Shown piece by piece: positions 1 through 5,641 of a stretch of 41,425 bases of DNA. Source of the stretch: a virus; IMG/VR virus record IMGVR_UViG_3300045284_000074, positions 1 through 41,425 of that record; one strand, given 5' to 3'. The notes under the pieces are model-generated. The model was given only the letters and a program-made list of their open reading frames with translations. It had not been told where the DNA came from and ran no database searches. Each line of letters begins with the position of its first letter. The first letter of the stretch is position 1. The translations under genes were made by a program, and so were the position numbers.

Positions 1-339
1 CATGGCGTTGCGGATAGCCGGCGCCGGAATGCCTAGCCAGCCTTCCTGGGAGACATGCTTGGCCGCCTCGTAGACCGCATCGAAATCCTTGGGCACGCGC
101 ACCTTCTTGCCCTTGGCCTGCTGTCCCTGGCGCTGGGTCTCCTCCATCTGCTTGCGCTGTTTCTCGCTGAAGGCGTGCTGGACGTATGGGCTGGTACCGA
201 CGATGGCGATATTGGCCGATCGCATCTTGGGCCGGGTGATGCGAATGATTTCCTTGGCCGGTTCCGCCGCCGCCGCCAAGATTTCCTTGGTGGTGAGGCG
301 GGGGATGCGCGTCCGTTTGGTTGGTGAATCAAGCGGCAT
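1..339 (-). CDS. Conserved phage early protein, N-terminal part (gene split by the window ends)
   Basis: Encodes 113 residues from ATG 339 and is still open at position 1. It starts MPLDSPTKRTRIPRL and reaches IPAPAIRNAM. The last 20 bases of the window repeat the first 20 with one mismatch, so the frame resumes at 41405 and stops at 41049, giving about 231 residues. The whole protein resembles a phage family often found beside single-strand annealing proteins; recalled hallmarks are an FPA.G.KNA..SA block and a GIGE.RP block near the C-terminus, here PAPAIRNAMISA and GIGEGRPDSP. Function is unknown; a role beside Erf in recombination is only inferred from position. A strong GGAGG lies 8 bases before the ATG. 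The divergent gene at 446 and the operator triad at 399 share its upstream region. Confidence 0.85.
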   Translation of the reverse strand, partial: MPLDSPTKRTRIPRLTTKEILAAAAEPAKEIIRITRPKMRSANIAIVGTSPYVQHAFSEKQRKQMEETQRQGQQAKGKKVRVPKDFDAVYEAAKHVSQEGWLGIPAPAIRNAM

Positions 340-398
340 TGGCTGGTCCTCCGGTTGGATGTGTGAACGAAAATGCTTGCAACCCCTTGAGAATCATG

Positions 399-426
399 GT
401 GCGACTGAATGTCGCACATGTCGCAC
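399..426. promoter_or_regulatory. Operator-like triad 1 in a divergent intergenic region
   Basis: A perfect palindrome GTGCGAC-TGAAT-GTCGCAC spans 399-417, and a third half-site GTCGCAC follows after two bases (420-426). It lies between the divergent starts at 339 (-) and 446 (+). The same 7-5-7-2-7 architecture recurs at 626-653 and 818-845. The natural candidate binder is the RHH-like protein of the adjacent gene, by inference from position only. Confidence 0.65.
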
Positions 427-445
427 ACCTGGGAGGGGTACGCCC

Positions 446-922
446 ATGCCTGCACACCGAGATCCGTCGTGGCACGTCCGAAGCATGCCGCTCGCCGAAC
501 GCCAGGCGGCGATCGACGCGGCCAGTCGGCAGGACCGCAGCAATGGCGAATGGCTGGCCGCTGCAATCCGGACGCAGTTGCAGCTAGAGGCTGGCGAGCT
601 GGCGCCGACCGGGCGTGATGAGGTGGTGCGACCGAATGTCGCACAGGTGCGACCGCAAGAGGCGGCGCAGGCGCTGGGCGATCTGGATGCGGTATGGCGG
701 TTCTGTGCGGCGGTGGCGCAGGGTGGTGGCAAGCCCATGCCGCGGGATATACAGCGGGCCATGTGGGCACAGGTTCGCGAGCGGCTGGGGATAGCGCCGC
801 CGCCCCGCCGGGGGGCTGTGCGACAGATTGTCGCACCTGTCGCACCGTCAGTCGTAGTCGCCATGCCAGGCTCGCCAGCCGGCCACGAGGCCGACCAGCA
901 GCACGGCGAGGGCGAGCAGTAG
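446..922 (+). CDS. Putative ribbon-helix-helix-type regulator
   Basis: 158 residues. The N-terminal ~40 residues (MPLAERQAAIDAASRQ then SNGEWLAAAIRTQL) have the look of the helix part of Arc/CopG ribbon-helix-helix proteins, with WLAAAIR as the second helix. The rest is an unrecognised helical segment and a low-complexity tail. GGGAGGGG lies 7 bases before ATG 446 and fixes this start; an upstream in-frame extension to 89 would run antisense through the leftward gene. The gene points right inside an otherwise leftward block and converges with the gene ending at 937. Two of the three operator-like triads lie inside its coding sequence, which suggests autoregulation. The DNA-binding call is an inference from motif shape. 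Confidence 0.6.
   Translation: MPAHRDPSWHVRSMPLAERQAAIDAASRQDRSNGEWLAAAIRTQLQLEAGELAPTGRDEVVRPNVAQVRPQEAAQALGDLDAVWRFCAAVAQGGGKPMPRDIQRAMWAQVRERLGIAPPPRRGAVRQIVAPVAPSVVVAMPGSPAGHEADQQHGEGEQ
626..653. promoter_or_regulatory. Operator-like triad 2 (inside the RHH-like gene)
   Basis: GTGCGAC-CGAAT-GTCGCAC at 626-644, then GTGCGAC at 647-653 after two bases. Both palindrome arms match triad 1 exactly; only the 5-base spacer and the orientation of the third half-site differ. It lies within the coding sequence of the 446-922 gene. Confidence 0.6.
818..845. promoter_or_regulatory. Operator-like triad 3 (inside the RHH-like gene)
   Basis: GTGCGAC-AGATT-GTCGCAC at 818-836, then GTCGCAC at 839-845 after two bases. 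Arms are identical to the other two triads. Start-to-start distances between triads are 227 and 192 bases. It is in the 3' third of the RHH-like gene. Confidence 0.6.
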
Positions 923-936
923 GAACACCACCGCGC

Positions 937-1263
937 TCATGGCACCTCCTTTGCGGGCGGCGCGGGCAGCGGCATCCAGTGGGTGGGCTGGCTATACGCG
1001 TTGGACTTCATCCATTGCTTGTGATGGGTGCTCCACCAATCCGTGCTGATGGGCTGGATGGCCGCGTCCAGTTTGGTGTTTACGCGGTAGACGAGGATGC
1101 TGGTTCCATCCTTGGGCGCCTCGCTGATCGGCCGCCACGCAGCAGCATCCGCAGCGGCGAGGGCGGCGCGGATGCAGTCATTCACGGAACCTCCGCCCCT
1201 CATTGCGGCTACAACGAACGGCCGCATCGCCTCGATGGCCGCCTCGCGCAGATCGGCGGTCAC
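937..1263 (-). CDS. DUF551-like phage protein
   Basis: About 108 residues. The second half reads WRPISEAPKDGTSILVY and ends near HWMPLPAPP. This is the pattern of DUF551-type phage proteins: an opening tryptophan, a SEAPKDGT block and a closing HWMPLP.PP. Molecular role is unknown. The open frame extends to ATG 1353, but that would overlap the upstream gene by 94 bases. The GTG at 1263 (or 1266) is preferred because AAAGGAAAGG lies just upstream and its GTGA overlaps the upstream stop, the same coupling used through this operon. It is the last gene of the run before the convergent RHH-like gene. Confidence 0.7.
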   Translation of the reverse strand: MTADLREAAIEAMRPFVVAAMRGGGSVNDCIRAALAAADAAAWRPISEAPKDGTSILVYRVNTKLDAAIQPISTDWWSTHHKQWMKSNAYSQPTHWMPLPAPPAKEVP

Positions 1264-1466
1264 CACACTGACCTTTCCTTTGTCAGGCCACAGCGGTCGC
1301 ATCGCCTCGTCTGAAATATATTGCTGTAATGCTTCATTTCCCACCGGCCCCACCTATGGAAGAAGGGCCAGCACGTCGTCGTGGGCTGCATCTTTCTGGC
1401 TTCGGCAGCGGCACTTTCTGCCAACCGCTTCAGTTCCCTGGTGGCCTCGCGCAGGTCACTCGCCAT
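1260..1466 (-). CDS. Small cysteine-containing phage protein
   Basis: 68 residues. The N-terminus is a short charged helix (MASDLREATRELKRLAESA). The C-terminal half carries CWPFFHRWGRW, then QTRRCDRCGLTKER. Spaced Cys-His plus a CxxC followed by basic residues resembles a common class of tiny phage proteins with a probable zinc knuckle (C..FH.W...QTR.C..CG...R). The ATG at 1466 overlaps the end of the preceding gene by 11 bases, and its stop overlaps the next start, so it belongs to the same leftward operon. The much longer reading frame upstream is a shadow of the 1456-1908 gene. Confidence 0.6.
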   Translation of the reverse strand: MASDLREATRELKRLAESAAAEARKMQPTTTCWPFFHRWGRWEMKHYSNIFQTRRCDRCGLTKERSVW

Positions 1467-1908
1467 CGGTGCGGACCTTCTCGAACGGGGCGAGAGCAGC
1501 GCGCAGGGCGTCGGCTTCCAGGCGATTGAGAGCGGCCTTGTCGGTATCGGGCGGCGTCTTGGCTGCGTGGTGCTGCGCGTAGATATCGAATATCCGCGCG
1601 GCGTCCTTCGCCGCCGCCACCAACGCCGCGATCTCGGCCGGGCCGGGATGCTGCACGACGTTCTGCATCGCCGGTTGCACTCCCGGCGGAAGGGCCATGT
1701 ATGGAACCGCCACGGGGAGCCCGCGCGCCCGTTCCTGTTCCTGCAACTGCTCTTCGACTGTTGTGTAATTGCCCACACGCTGCGGCAAGGGCGGAAGCGG
1801 CAGCCGAGTTTCCAGCGCCGCCAGCCGCCGCTCGATATCGACAAGCCTTTGGTGGACCCGATCCCCGCCGATCCACGGCTCCTGGGGGTAATACCAATGT
1901 CCGCTCAT
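1456..1908 (-). CDS. Hypothetical coiled-coil phage protein
   Basis: 150 residues, not recognised. It begins MSGHWYYPQEPWIGG. Residues ~20-40 (RLVDIERRLAALETRLPLP) look like a short coiled coil, a proline-rich stretch follows, and the C-terminal half is alanine-rich helix (AEIAALVAAAKDAARIF). Its ATG overlaps the stop of the small membrane gene upstream (ATGA), so translation is probably coupled. Position between Erf-linked genes and the DUF551-like gene suggests an accessory early protein. Confidence 0.6.
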   Translation of the reverse strand: MSGHWYYPQEPWIGGDRVHQRLVDIERRLAALETRLPLPPLPQRVGNYTTVEEQLQEQERARGLPVAVPYMALPPGVQPAMQNVVQHPGPAEIAALVAAAKDAARIFDIYAQHHAAKTPPDTDKAALNRLEADALRAALAPFEKVRTDGE

Positions 1909-2051
1909 GGCTGCGGCTCCAACGCGGCGCGAGCGAACCGCCGATAGGCCGCCAATTCCACGCGATCAATGCCCCAAGTGATGAACGAGCCAACCAACAC
2001 GCCGAACGTGAACGCCGCGCCGATCAGTAGTGGGAACACCTGCTCGATCAT
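1905..2051 (-). CDS. Small single-pass membrane protein
   Basis: 48 residues. Residues ~5-27 (VFPLLIGAAFTFGVLVGSF) form one hydrophobic segment, followed by a basic tail (YRRFARAAL). The ATG at 2051 overlaps the Erf stop (ATGA), and the stop at 1905 overlaps the ATG of the next gene (ATGA). Coupling on both sides is the main support for this short gene. Role unknown; tiny inner-membrane proteins are common in phage early operons. Confidence 0.6.
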   Translation of the reverse strand: MIEQVFPLLIGAAFTFGVLVGSFITWGIDRVELAAYRRFARAALEPQP

Positions 2052-2926
2052 GCCGTGGCCTTCTCGGGGTCCGGACCTGGCCAGTCATCGCTGGTCGCGT
2101 CCCACTTCGCGTAGGCGTCGGCCAGGATGTCTCGCACCTGATCCTGTACCCACTCGGGGCCGTTCTCGGCGGCGTCGGCCACGCTGGGCCTGCTGCCGAT
2201 TGCCTCGACCTCGGCGCGGCTTGTGGTGGTGGTGCAGGCTGTCCGGAGCTTGGCGAGGTAGTCGCGCCACTTCTCGTCCGTCTTGGCGGGTGGGGACTTT
2301 GCTATCGGCTCGCGCTCCTCATAGGTCGGCGCCAGCTTCTGCATGCGGGCCATACCGGTGGCGGCGGCCGGGGTGCGGCGCATGGCCTCGCCGTCGTCAT
2401 CCTCGTTCGCCAACACGACGTTAAACGCCATGCTCAAGAGATAGCGGCGTAGGTAGGTTATGGCCGAGCCTACGGCTTGCACTGGGGTCGTGGCGCTGCG
2501 GCCGCCCTGGCTGCCCGTGGCGCTGGTTGGGGCGTCCAGGTAAAGCTCCTCGAAATACCCGGCCGAGTGCGCGACCGTGCAGGTTATCCGGATCAGGCCC
2601 TCGGCTGGCGCCGGAGCCGAGCCATACCGGACGCTGAAACCGTGGTGCGTGTAGATCGGACGGATGGCGTTATCGATCGTCTCCAGCTTGGCGTATTTGT
2701 TGCGTAGATGGGGGTTCTCCTCATCGCGCACCACCGGCTGCATTTCGCGCTGTGCCTCGCTCATCGCCACGTTGAATGCCCGTTTGGCGCGGTCGTGCTC
2801 GATGTCCCGCTGCAATTTGAGCAGTTCGCCGAACTTCGCCACGTCGAACGTCTCGTCCCGGCTGGCGCGCTCGATGAAGGACATCAAGGCGCCGTTGTCG
2901 GCGTCAGTCGTCACCACGGCGCTCAT
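2048..2926 (-). CDS. erf: ERF-family single-strand annealing protein
   Basis: 292 residues. The ERF core runs through residues ~30-180: NPHLRNKYAKLETI (71-84), a middle segment with VAHSAGYFEELYLD (118-131), GSAITYLRRYLL (153-164) and the acidic DDDGE (176-180). ERF proteins such as P22 Erf anneal complementary single strands and help circularise or recombine phage DNA. The C-terminal third is variable, with a charged helix and a Trp-rich end, likely for oligomer or partner contacts. The gene is coupled by ATGA overlaps to both neighbours. No exonuclease partner was recognised next to it; the VRR-NUC nuclease at 6081 lies in the other early block. Confidence 0.9.
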   Translation of the reverse strand: MSAVVTTDADNGALMSFIERASRDETFDVAKFGELLKLQRDIEHDRAKRAFNVAMSEAQREMQPVVRDEENPHLRNKYAKLETIDNAIRPIYTHHGFSVRYGSAPAPAEGLIRITCTVAHSAGYFEELYLDAPTSATGSQGGRSATTPVQAVGSAITYLRRYLLSMAFNVVLANEDDDGEAMRRTPAAATGMARMQKLAPTYEEREPIAKSPPAKTDEKWRDYLAKLRTACTTTTSRAEVEAIGSRPSVADAAENGPEWVQDQVRDILADAYAKWDATSDDWPGPDPEKATA

Positions 2927-3396
2927 TTGGATTTGCTCCTGATCACTAGGGACATTTCGTTAGGGATGATGATGCTCGCTCCCGGCACATCGGCTCCGGC
3001 CTCGATCGCGGATCGGATCGCCTTGCGGTCAGGCACCGGCGGCGGCTGGATCAAGTACGCCTCGGGGATGGTCTTGCTATCGTCGATCGAGAGCACGGCC
3101 GACTTGCGCGCCAGATGAGCGGAAACGCTGCCGCTGTGTAGATTGAAGCAGCCTACGTCCTGCATCGTCCTTGCAAGCTCGTGCCGGGCGGTTTTCTCCG
3201 CCGCATCGGCGACCTCGCGAAGATGCGCTGCCGCCAGCACCAGATCCACCGCATGGGCCAGCGCCTCCACCAGGTCGGTCTTGCTAATCGCCTGCTGATA
3301 GGCGGCGGCGTATTCCTTGCCCGCGGCGTAGACTGGGCCATAGCCAGCCGTGAGGGTCAGGCGGATGGCATCGCGCGCGTCGCTGGCGCCGCTCAT
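2923..3396 (-). CDS. Gp157-like phage protein
   Basis: 157 residues. The C-terminal block LSIDDSKTIPEAYLIQ (102-117), then VPDRKAIRSAIEAGADVPGA (121-140) and SLVIR, matches the pattern of siphovirus Gp157-like proteins: an IP..Y followed by PD...IK..I..G..V.GA..... The N-terminal half is helical. Gp157 itself was reported in phage resistance contexts, but the general function is unknown. ATG 3396 overlaps the stop of the preceding gene (ATGA) and the stop at 2923 overlaps the erf start. Longer in-frame extensions upstream are shadow sequence. Usual Gp157 proteins are of similar length, so it looks complete. Confidence 0.65.
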   Translation of the reverse strand: MSGASDARDAIRLTLTAGYGPVYAAGKEYAAAYQQAISKTDLVEALAHAVDLVLAAAHLREVADAAEKTARHELARTMQDVGCFNLHSGSVSAHLARKSAVLSIDDSKTIPEAYLIQPPPVPDRKAIRSAIEAGADVPGASIIIPNEMSLVIRSKSK

Positions 3397-3602
3397 GTGA
3401 TCACCTTGCGGTCGATGTAGCGCCGCGCCTGGGCGACCTTGTCGGCGGCGGCGAGCAGGTCGTAGGCGGCTTCGCGGGCGTCTTCGCGCAGGCGTTCGTC
3501 TGTGGCGGCGTTGAGGACGAGGCTGCCGTTGAAAGCCCGTTCTATGGCCATGACGCGGGCTTCCAGCGCGCGGAGCCGGAAGGCTGCTTGGGCGCGGGTC
3601 AT
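3393..3602 (-). CDS. Hypothetical small helical protein
   Basis: 69 residues, almost all predicted helix and highly charged (RALEARVMAIERAF near the N-terminus, DAREAAYDLLAAADKVAQAR near the C-terminus). Not recognised. ATG 3602 overlaps the preceding stop (ATGA) and the stop overlaps the ATG of the Gp157-like gene, which decides this start over an upstream in-frame ATG at 3662. Confidence 0.55.
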   Translation of the reverse strand: MTRAQAAFRLRALEARVMAIERAFNGSLVLNAATDERLREDAREAAYDLLAAADKVAQARRYIDRKVIT

Positions 3603-3796
3603 GCCGCGTCCGCCTCGTGCGGCACGAGATGGCCATATTTCGCTAGGACACGAAGGGCCCACCTCGCATCCGGCACGTTCTCATGGGCGACGGCGGCGGC
3701 GCAGCGCAGTGCGAAGGCAGCGATTTCGGGCCACTCGGCGGGCGGGGCTGTGAGGGTAGTGGTGTCGCCGTCCTCGTGGTGGATGGTGTGCTGCAT
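3599..3796 (-). CDS. Hypothetical small protein
   Basis: 65 residues beginning MQHTIHHEDGDTTTL and containing AEWPEIAAFALRCAAAVAHE. No family recognised. It fits the tightly packed leftward operon: 3 bases after the stop of the previous gene, and its TGA overlaps the next ATG. Two overlapping frames are open here; this one is preferred because of the coupling. Confidence 0.5.
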   Translation of the reverse strand: MQHTIHHEDGDTTTLTAPPAEWPEIAAFALRCAAAVAHENVPDARWALRVLAKYGHLVPHEADAA

Positions 3797-3799
3797 GGC

Positions 3800-4042
3800 T
3801 TACGCGGCCGCGTAGGGCTTGTACCAGCGGCGCAGGTTGGCTGCGCGGGCGTCCACCTCGTCGGCGTCGATCTGGCCGGCGATGACGTTGAGGTCGGCGT
3901 GGCGTTCCTCAAGGACGTCGGTGAGGTCGGCTACCAGGGCCTCGACGCGGGCGTCCTCGCTGGCTTTGTAGGCGACGGCGAGGGCGGCGAGAGCGGTGCG
4001 GATGGCGGCCTGGGCGGTCTGGATGGCGTAAGCGTCATTCAT
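3800..4042 (-). CDS. Hypothetical helical early protein
   Basis: 80 residues from ATG 4042 (MNDAYAIQTAQ). The sequence is helical and alanine-rich, with EARVEAL-type heptads and a C-terminal NLRRWYKPYAAA. An in-frame ATG seven codons upstream (4063) is possible, but a GGA about 10 bases before 4042 favours the shorter form. Not recognised; it is an early gene of the Erf-containing operon. Confidence 0.5.
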   Translation of the reverse strand: MNDAYAIQTAQAAIRTALAALAVAYKASEDARVEALVADLTDVLEERHADLNVIAGQIDADEVDARAANLRRWYKPYAAA

Positions 4043-4084
4043 GTTATGTATTCCGGTTGTCATTAGTGTGTCGATTTGTAACGG

Positions 4085-4261
4085 TTAGTCGCCGCTGTTG
4101 TTTTGGTGCCTGATCAGCACGTCCGCCAGCAGATCCCGCAGCTTTTCCAATTTCTTGCGGGTGCGTGATCCGAGCCGGTGCTGGAGGAGCCGACGCACGG
4201 CCTTGTAGGCGTAGTGCAGGGCGTCGATCGCCTCCGCTCGGGTGACGGAGGACGGGGGCAT
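4085..4261 (-). CDS. Small basic helical protein, probably first gene of the leftward operon
   Basis: 58 residues from ATG 4261 (MPPSSVTRAEAID). Very basic helices: AVRRLLQHRLGSRTRKKLEKL. AGG lies 7 bases upstream of ATG 4261; an in-frame upstream start at 4303 would have no visible ribosome site. No family recognised; the charge suggests nucleic-acid contact but this is speculation. The region upstream (4262-4464) has no other leftward gene and carries an 18-bp palindrome, so the operon promoter is probably there. Confidence 0.5.
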   Translation of the reverse strand: MPPSSVTRAEAIDALHYAYKAVRRLLQHRLGSRTRKKLEKLRDLLADVLIRHQNNSGD

Positions 4262-4320
4262 TTTGATACCTATGACGGGTTTGTGAGAATGCAGTTTCAA
4301 CAAGCAACTCTTTGGCCCCG

Positions 4321-4461
4321 TTGGGGGCGGAGAGAGATTCTGAAGTTGCGAGGAAGCTGGAAGCGCGCCGATTGGGGGCGGAATTGGACCTTCCGCTTGC
4401 CGCTTGTGGCGAACTGATTACAGTTCGGCAGGGGGCACTAGCGATAATCTTTGGAGGCGGA
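4321..4461. repeat. Three direct repeats TTGGRGGCGGA
   Basis: TTGGGGGCGGA occurs at 4321-4331 and 4372-4382, and TTGGAGGCGGA at 4451-4461. The first two are 51 bases apart. They lie in the gap between the leftward operon and the repressor gene, flanking the palindrome at 4410. The third overlaps a good ribosome site for a possible gene at 4465. They may be binding sites or chance G-rich repeats. Confidence 0.4.
4410..4427. promoter_or_regulatory. 18-bp perfect palindrome, candidate repressor operator
   Basis: CGAACTG-ATTA-CAGTTCG is a perfect inverted repeat with 7-base arms and a 4-base centre. It lies about 150 bases upstream of the first leftward gene (4261) and beyond the 3' end of the CI-like gene. 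Size and symmetry fit a helix-turn-helix dimer site controlling the leftward operon. No second copy was found in the switch region. Confidence 0.55.
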
Positions 4462-4464
4462 ACA

Positions 4465-4746
4465 ATGCCTCGTGCCGGGCCGATATTGACGACCATTGGG
4501 AAGAGCCTCGCGTCAGTTGACGGAGGCCAACATATGACAATTAGTCTAGCCCGTCAAGGACTAAATGTCTTAGATGACCAGATTGATGATTTCCACGATC
4601 CGACGCCGGACTGCGTTACCCTACCATGCCCTTGCGGCGACCCTTGCCGATGGATGGAACAAGCTCTGGATGCGCTGCGGCAAGACGGATGGCCAGATCC
4701 GCCTCTACGCCTTCTAAGCTTCCATCCATCAGATAGTCGCGACTGA
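4465..4746 (+). CDS. Possible small gene antisense to the repressor 3' end
   Basis: A 93-residue frame starting MPRAGPILTTIGK with GGAGGCGGA three bases before the ATG; a second in-frame ATG at 4534 also has GGAGG upstream. The first half (ISLARQGLNVLDDQIDDFHD) looks protein-like. The second half (from about 4616) is antisense to the CI-like gene and may be only a shadow. If real, it would be expressed from the opposite strand of the switch region and its transcript would oppose the repressor mRNA. Confidence 0.3.
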   Translation: MPRAGPILTTIGKSLASVDGGQHMTISLARQGLNVLDDQIDDFHDPTPDCVTLPCPCGDPCRWMEQALDALRQDGWPDPPLRLLSFHPSDSRD

Positions 4747-4954
4747 TGCGAAGTTTGGCGAGCAGGCGTGGCACCTCGAACTGGTCGGGAAAGCGCAGCC
4801 CGCGTTCGTAGAGGCTCCAGGCAGTCTGGTGAACGCCAACCAGCTCGGCGATCTGCTGCTGGGTCATGCCTCTGGCCTCGCGCACCCAGCGTAAGCGCTG
4901 GCCCAGGCGAAGCATCATGGTCTTGTCGGCTACTGTCCGGCGCGGGCGACCCAT
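4616..4954 (-). CDS. CI-like XRE-family repressor
   Basis: 112 residues from ATG 4954 (MGRPRRTVADK); an in-frame ATG at 5002 would add 16 residues. A classic helix-turn-helix covers residues ~17-75: LGQRLRWVREARGMTQQQIAE, then LVGVHQTAWSLYERGLRFP, ending in LRISRDYLMDG. It resembles XRE/Cro-CI regulators with a short C-terminal tail and no visible LexA/CI cleavage domain. Neither start has a clear ribosome site. A CATACT box 12 bases before ATG 4954, with TTGGCG 18 bases further up, would give a leaderless mRNA like lambda cI from PRM. It faces away from the Cro-like gene at 5042. Confidence 0.8.
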   Translation of the reverse strand: MGRPRRTVADKTMMLRLGQRLRWVREARGMTQQQIAELVGVHQTAWSLYERGLRFPDQFEVPRLLAKLRISRDYLMDGSLEGVEADLAIRLAAAHPELVPSIGKGRRKGMVG

Positions 4955-4961
4955 TGCCGCA

Positions 4962-5033
4962 GTATGACTTTGTGTCGGGATTCCCGCCAACGACGCCTTC
5001 ATGGTTGACCGTATGACTTATCGTCGTGCATTG
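4962..5033. promoter_or_regulatory. Divergent switch region with two GTATGACTT boxes
   Basis: GTATGACTT occurs at 4962-4970 and 5011-5019, 49 bases apart, between the CI-like and Cro-like genes. For the rightward gene, TTGACC (5005-5010) is followed after 17 bases by GCATTG (5028-5033), placing a start point almost on ATG 5042. The second box sits in the spacer of that promoter, so bound repressor would block it. Promoter assignment is by eye and the -10 elements are weak. Confidence 0.45.
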
Positions 5034-5041
5034 TGCCGTCC

Positions 5042-5263
5042 ATGCAATCGCATCGAGACATCATTGAGGCGTTCGGCGGGTATGGAGCGCTGGCCGAGGC
5101 CATCGGAGTGAACCCCAAGACGGCAATCCACTGGGGCGTGCGGGGCATTCCGGCGAAATACTGGCCGGATGTGGAGACCACGCGACTGGGAAAGCGGCTG
5201 GGGATTACTGCACAACTACTGCGTCGGCTGCACCGCTCTGGCTGCCAGAAGGTCGCTGCGTGA
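5042..5263 (+). CDS. Cro-like small HTH protein
   Basis: 73 residues from ATG 5042; an in-frame GTG at 5033 would add three. Sequence SHRDIIEAFGGYGALAEAIG, then VNPKTAIHWGVRGIPAKYWP, is the pattern of small Cro/YdaS-like helix-turn-helix proteins that sit opposite CI in lambdoid phages. The following HRSGCQ tail is unremarkable. It is the first rightward gene and its divergence from the CI-like gene supports a lysis-lysogeny type switch. No ribosome site is visible, consistent with a leaderless transcript. Confidence 0.75.
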   Translation: MQSHRDIIEAFGGYGALAEAIGVNPKTAIHWGVRGIPAKYWPDVETTRLGKRLGITAQLLRRLHRSGCQKVAA

Positions 5264-5281
5264 TGCGAGGAAACCGTCGTC

Positions 5282-5446
5282 ATGGCTGACAGATCAACGT
5301 TTGCATCCAGGCGCTCCGGTTTCGCCAATCTGGCTAAAGTTGGCAATAGGCCAACAGTTGCGCGCTGTGCAAGAGACAAACTGTCTTGTGGCGAATTTCT
5401 TTATCGTGATTGTCACGGCGAAATAGCGCGATTCGGAACGCGATAG
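5282..5446 (+). CDS. Hypothetical small protein upstream of the GcrA-like pair
   Basis: 54 residues beginning MADRSTFASRRSGFANLAK and containing three cysteines in the second half (ARCARDKLSCGEFLYRDCHG). GAGGA lies 9-10 bases before the ATG. Its TAG is immediately followed by the GTG start of the next gene, which has no ribosome site of its own, so coupling supports both. No family recognised. Confidence 0.45.
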   Translation: MADRSTFASRRSGFANLAKVGNRPTVARCARDKLSCGEFLYRDCHGEIARFGTR

Positions 5447-5641
5447 GTGAGCGCCACCCGCGCCACGGATCGGACCAAGGGCTGGCCGGCGGTCGACGAT
5501 GCGAAGCTGCGCGAGCTGTGGGATGCGGGGATGGGAAGCCGCGAAATCGGCAAGCAGTTGCGATGTAGCAGGGACGCGGTGCTCGGCCGGGCGCGGCGGC
5601 TGGGGCTGGCGCGGCGGCAGCCACTGCGGCGGGAAGCATGA
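5447..5641 (+). CDS. GcrA-like DNA-binding protein 1 (N-terminal domain only)
   Basis: 64 residues from GTG 5447. KGWPAVDDAKLRELWDAGMG, then SREIGKQLRCSRDAVLGRARRLGL, matches the helical N-terminal DNA-binding domain of GcrA (W...E...L..LW..G.S...IA..LG..RNAVIGK..RLGL). In Caulobacter GcrA binds sigma-70 holoenzyme and activates promoters at adenine-methylated GANTC sites. This copy lacks the C-terminal cysteine-containing RNA-polymerase-binding part and so may act as a competitor or partner. It overlaps the next, fuller GcrA-like gene by ATGA. Confidence 0.65.
   Translation: MSATRATDRTKGWPAVDDAKLRELWDAGMGSREIGKQLRCSRDAVLGRARRLGLARRQPLRREA

Noticed and set aside
937-1353. ATG 1353 as the start of the DUF551-like gene
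   Set aside because: It would overlap the upstream gene by 94 bases and lacks a ribosome site; GTG 1263/1266 has AAAGGAAAGG and GTGA coupling.
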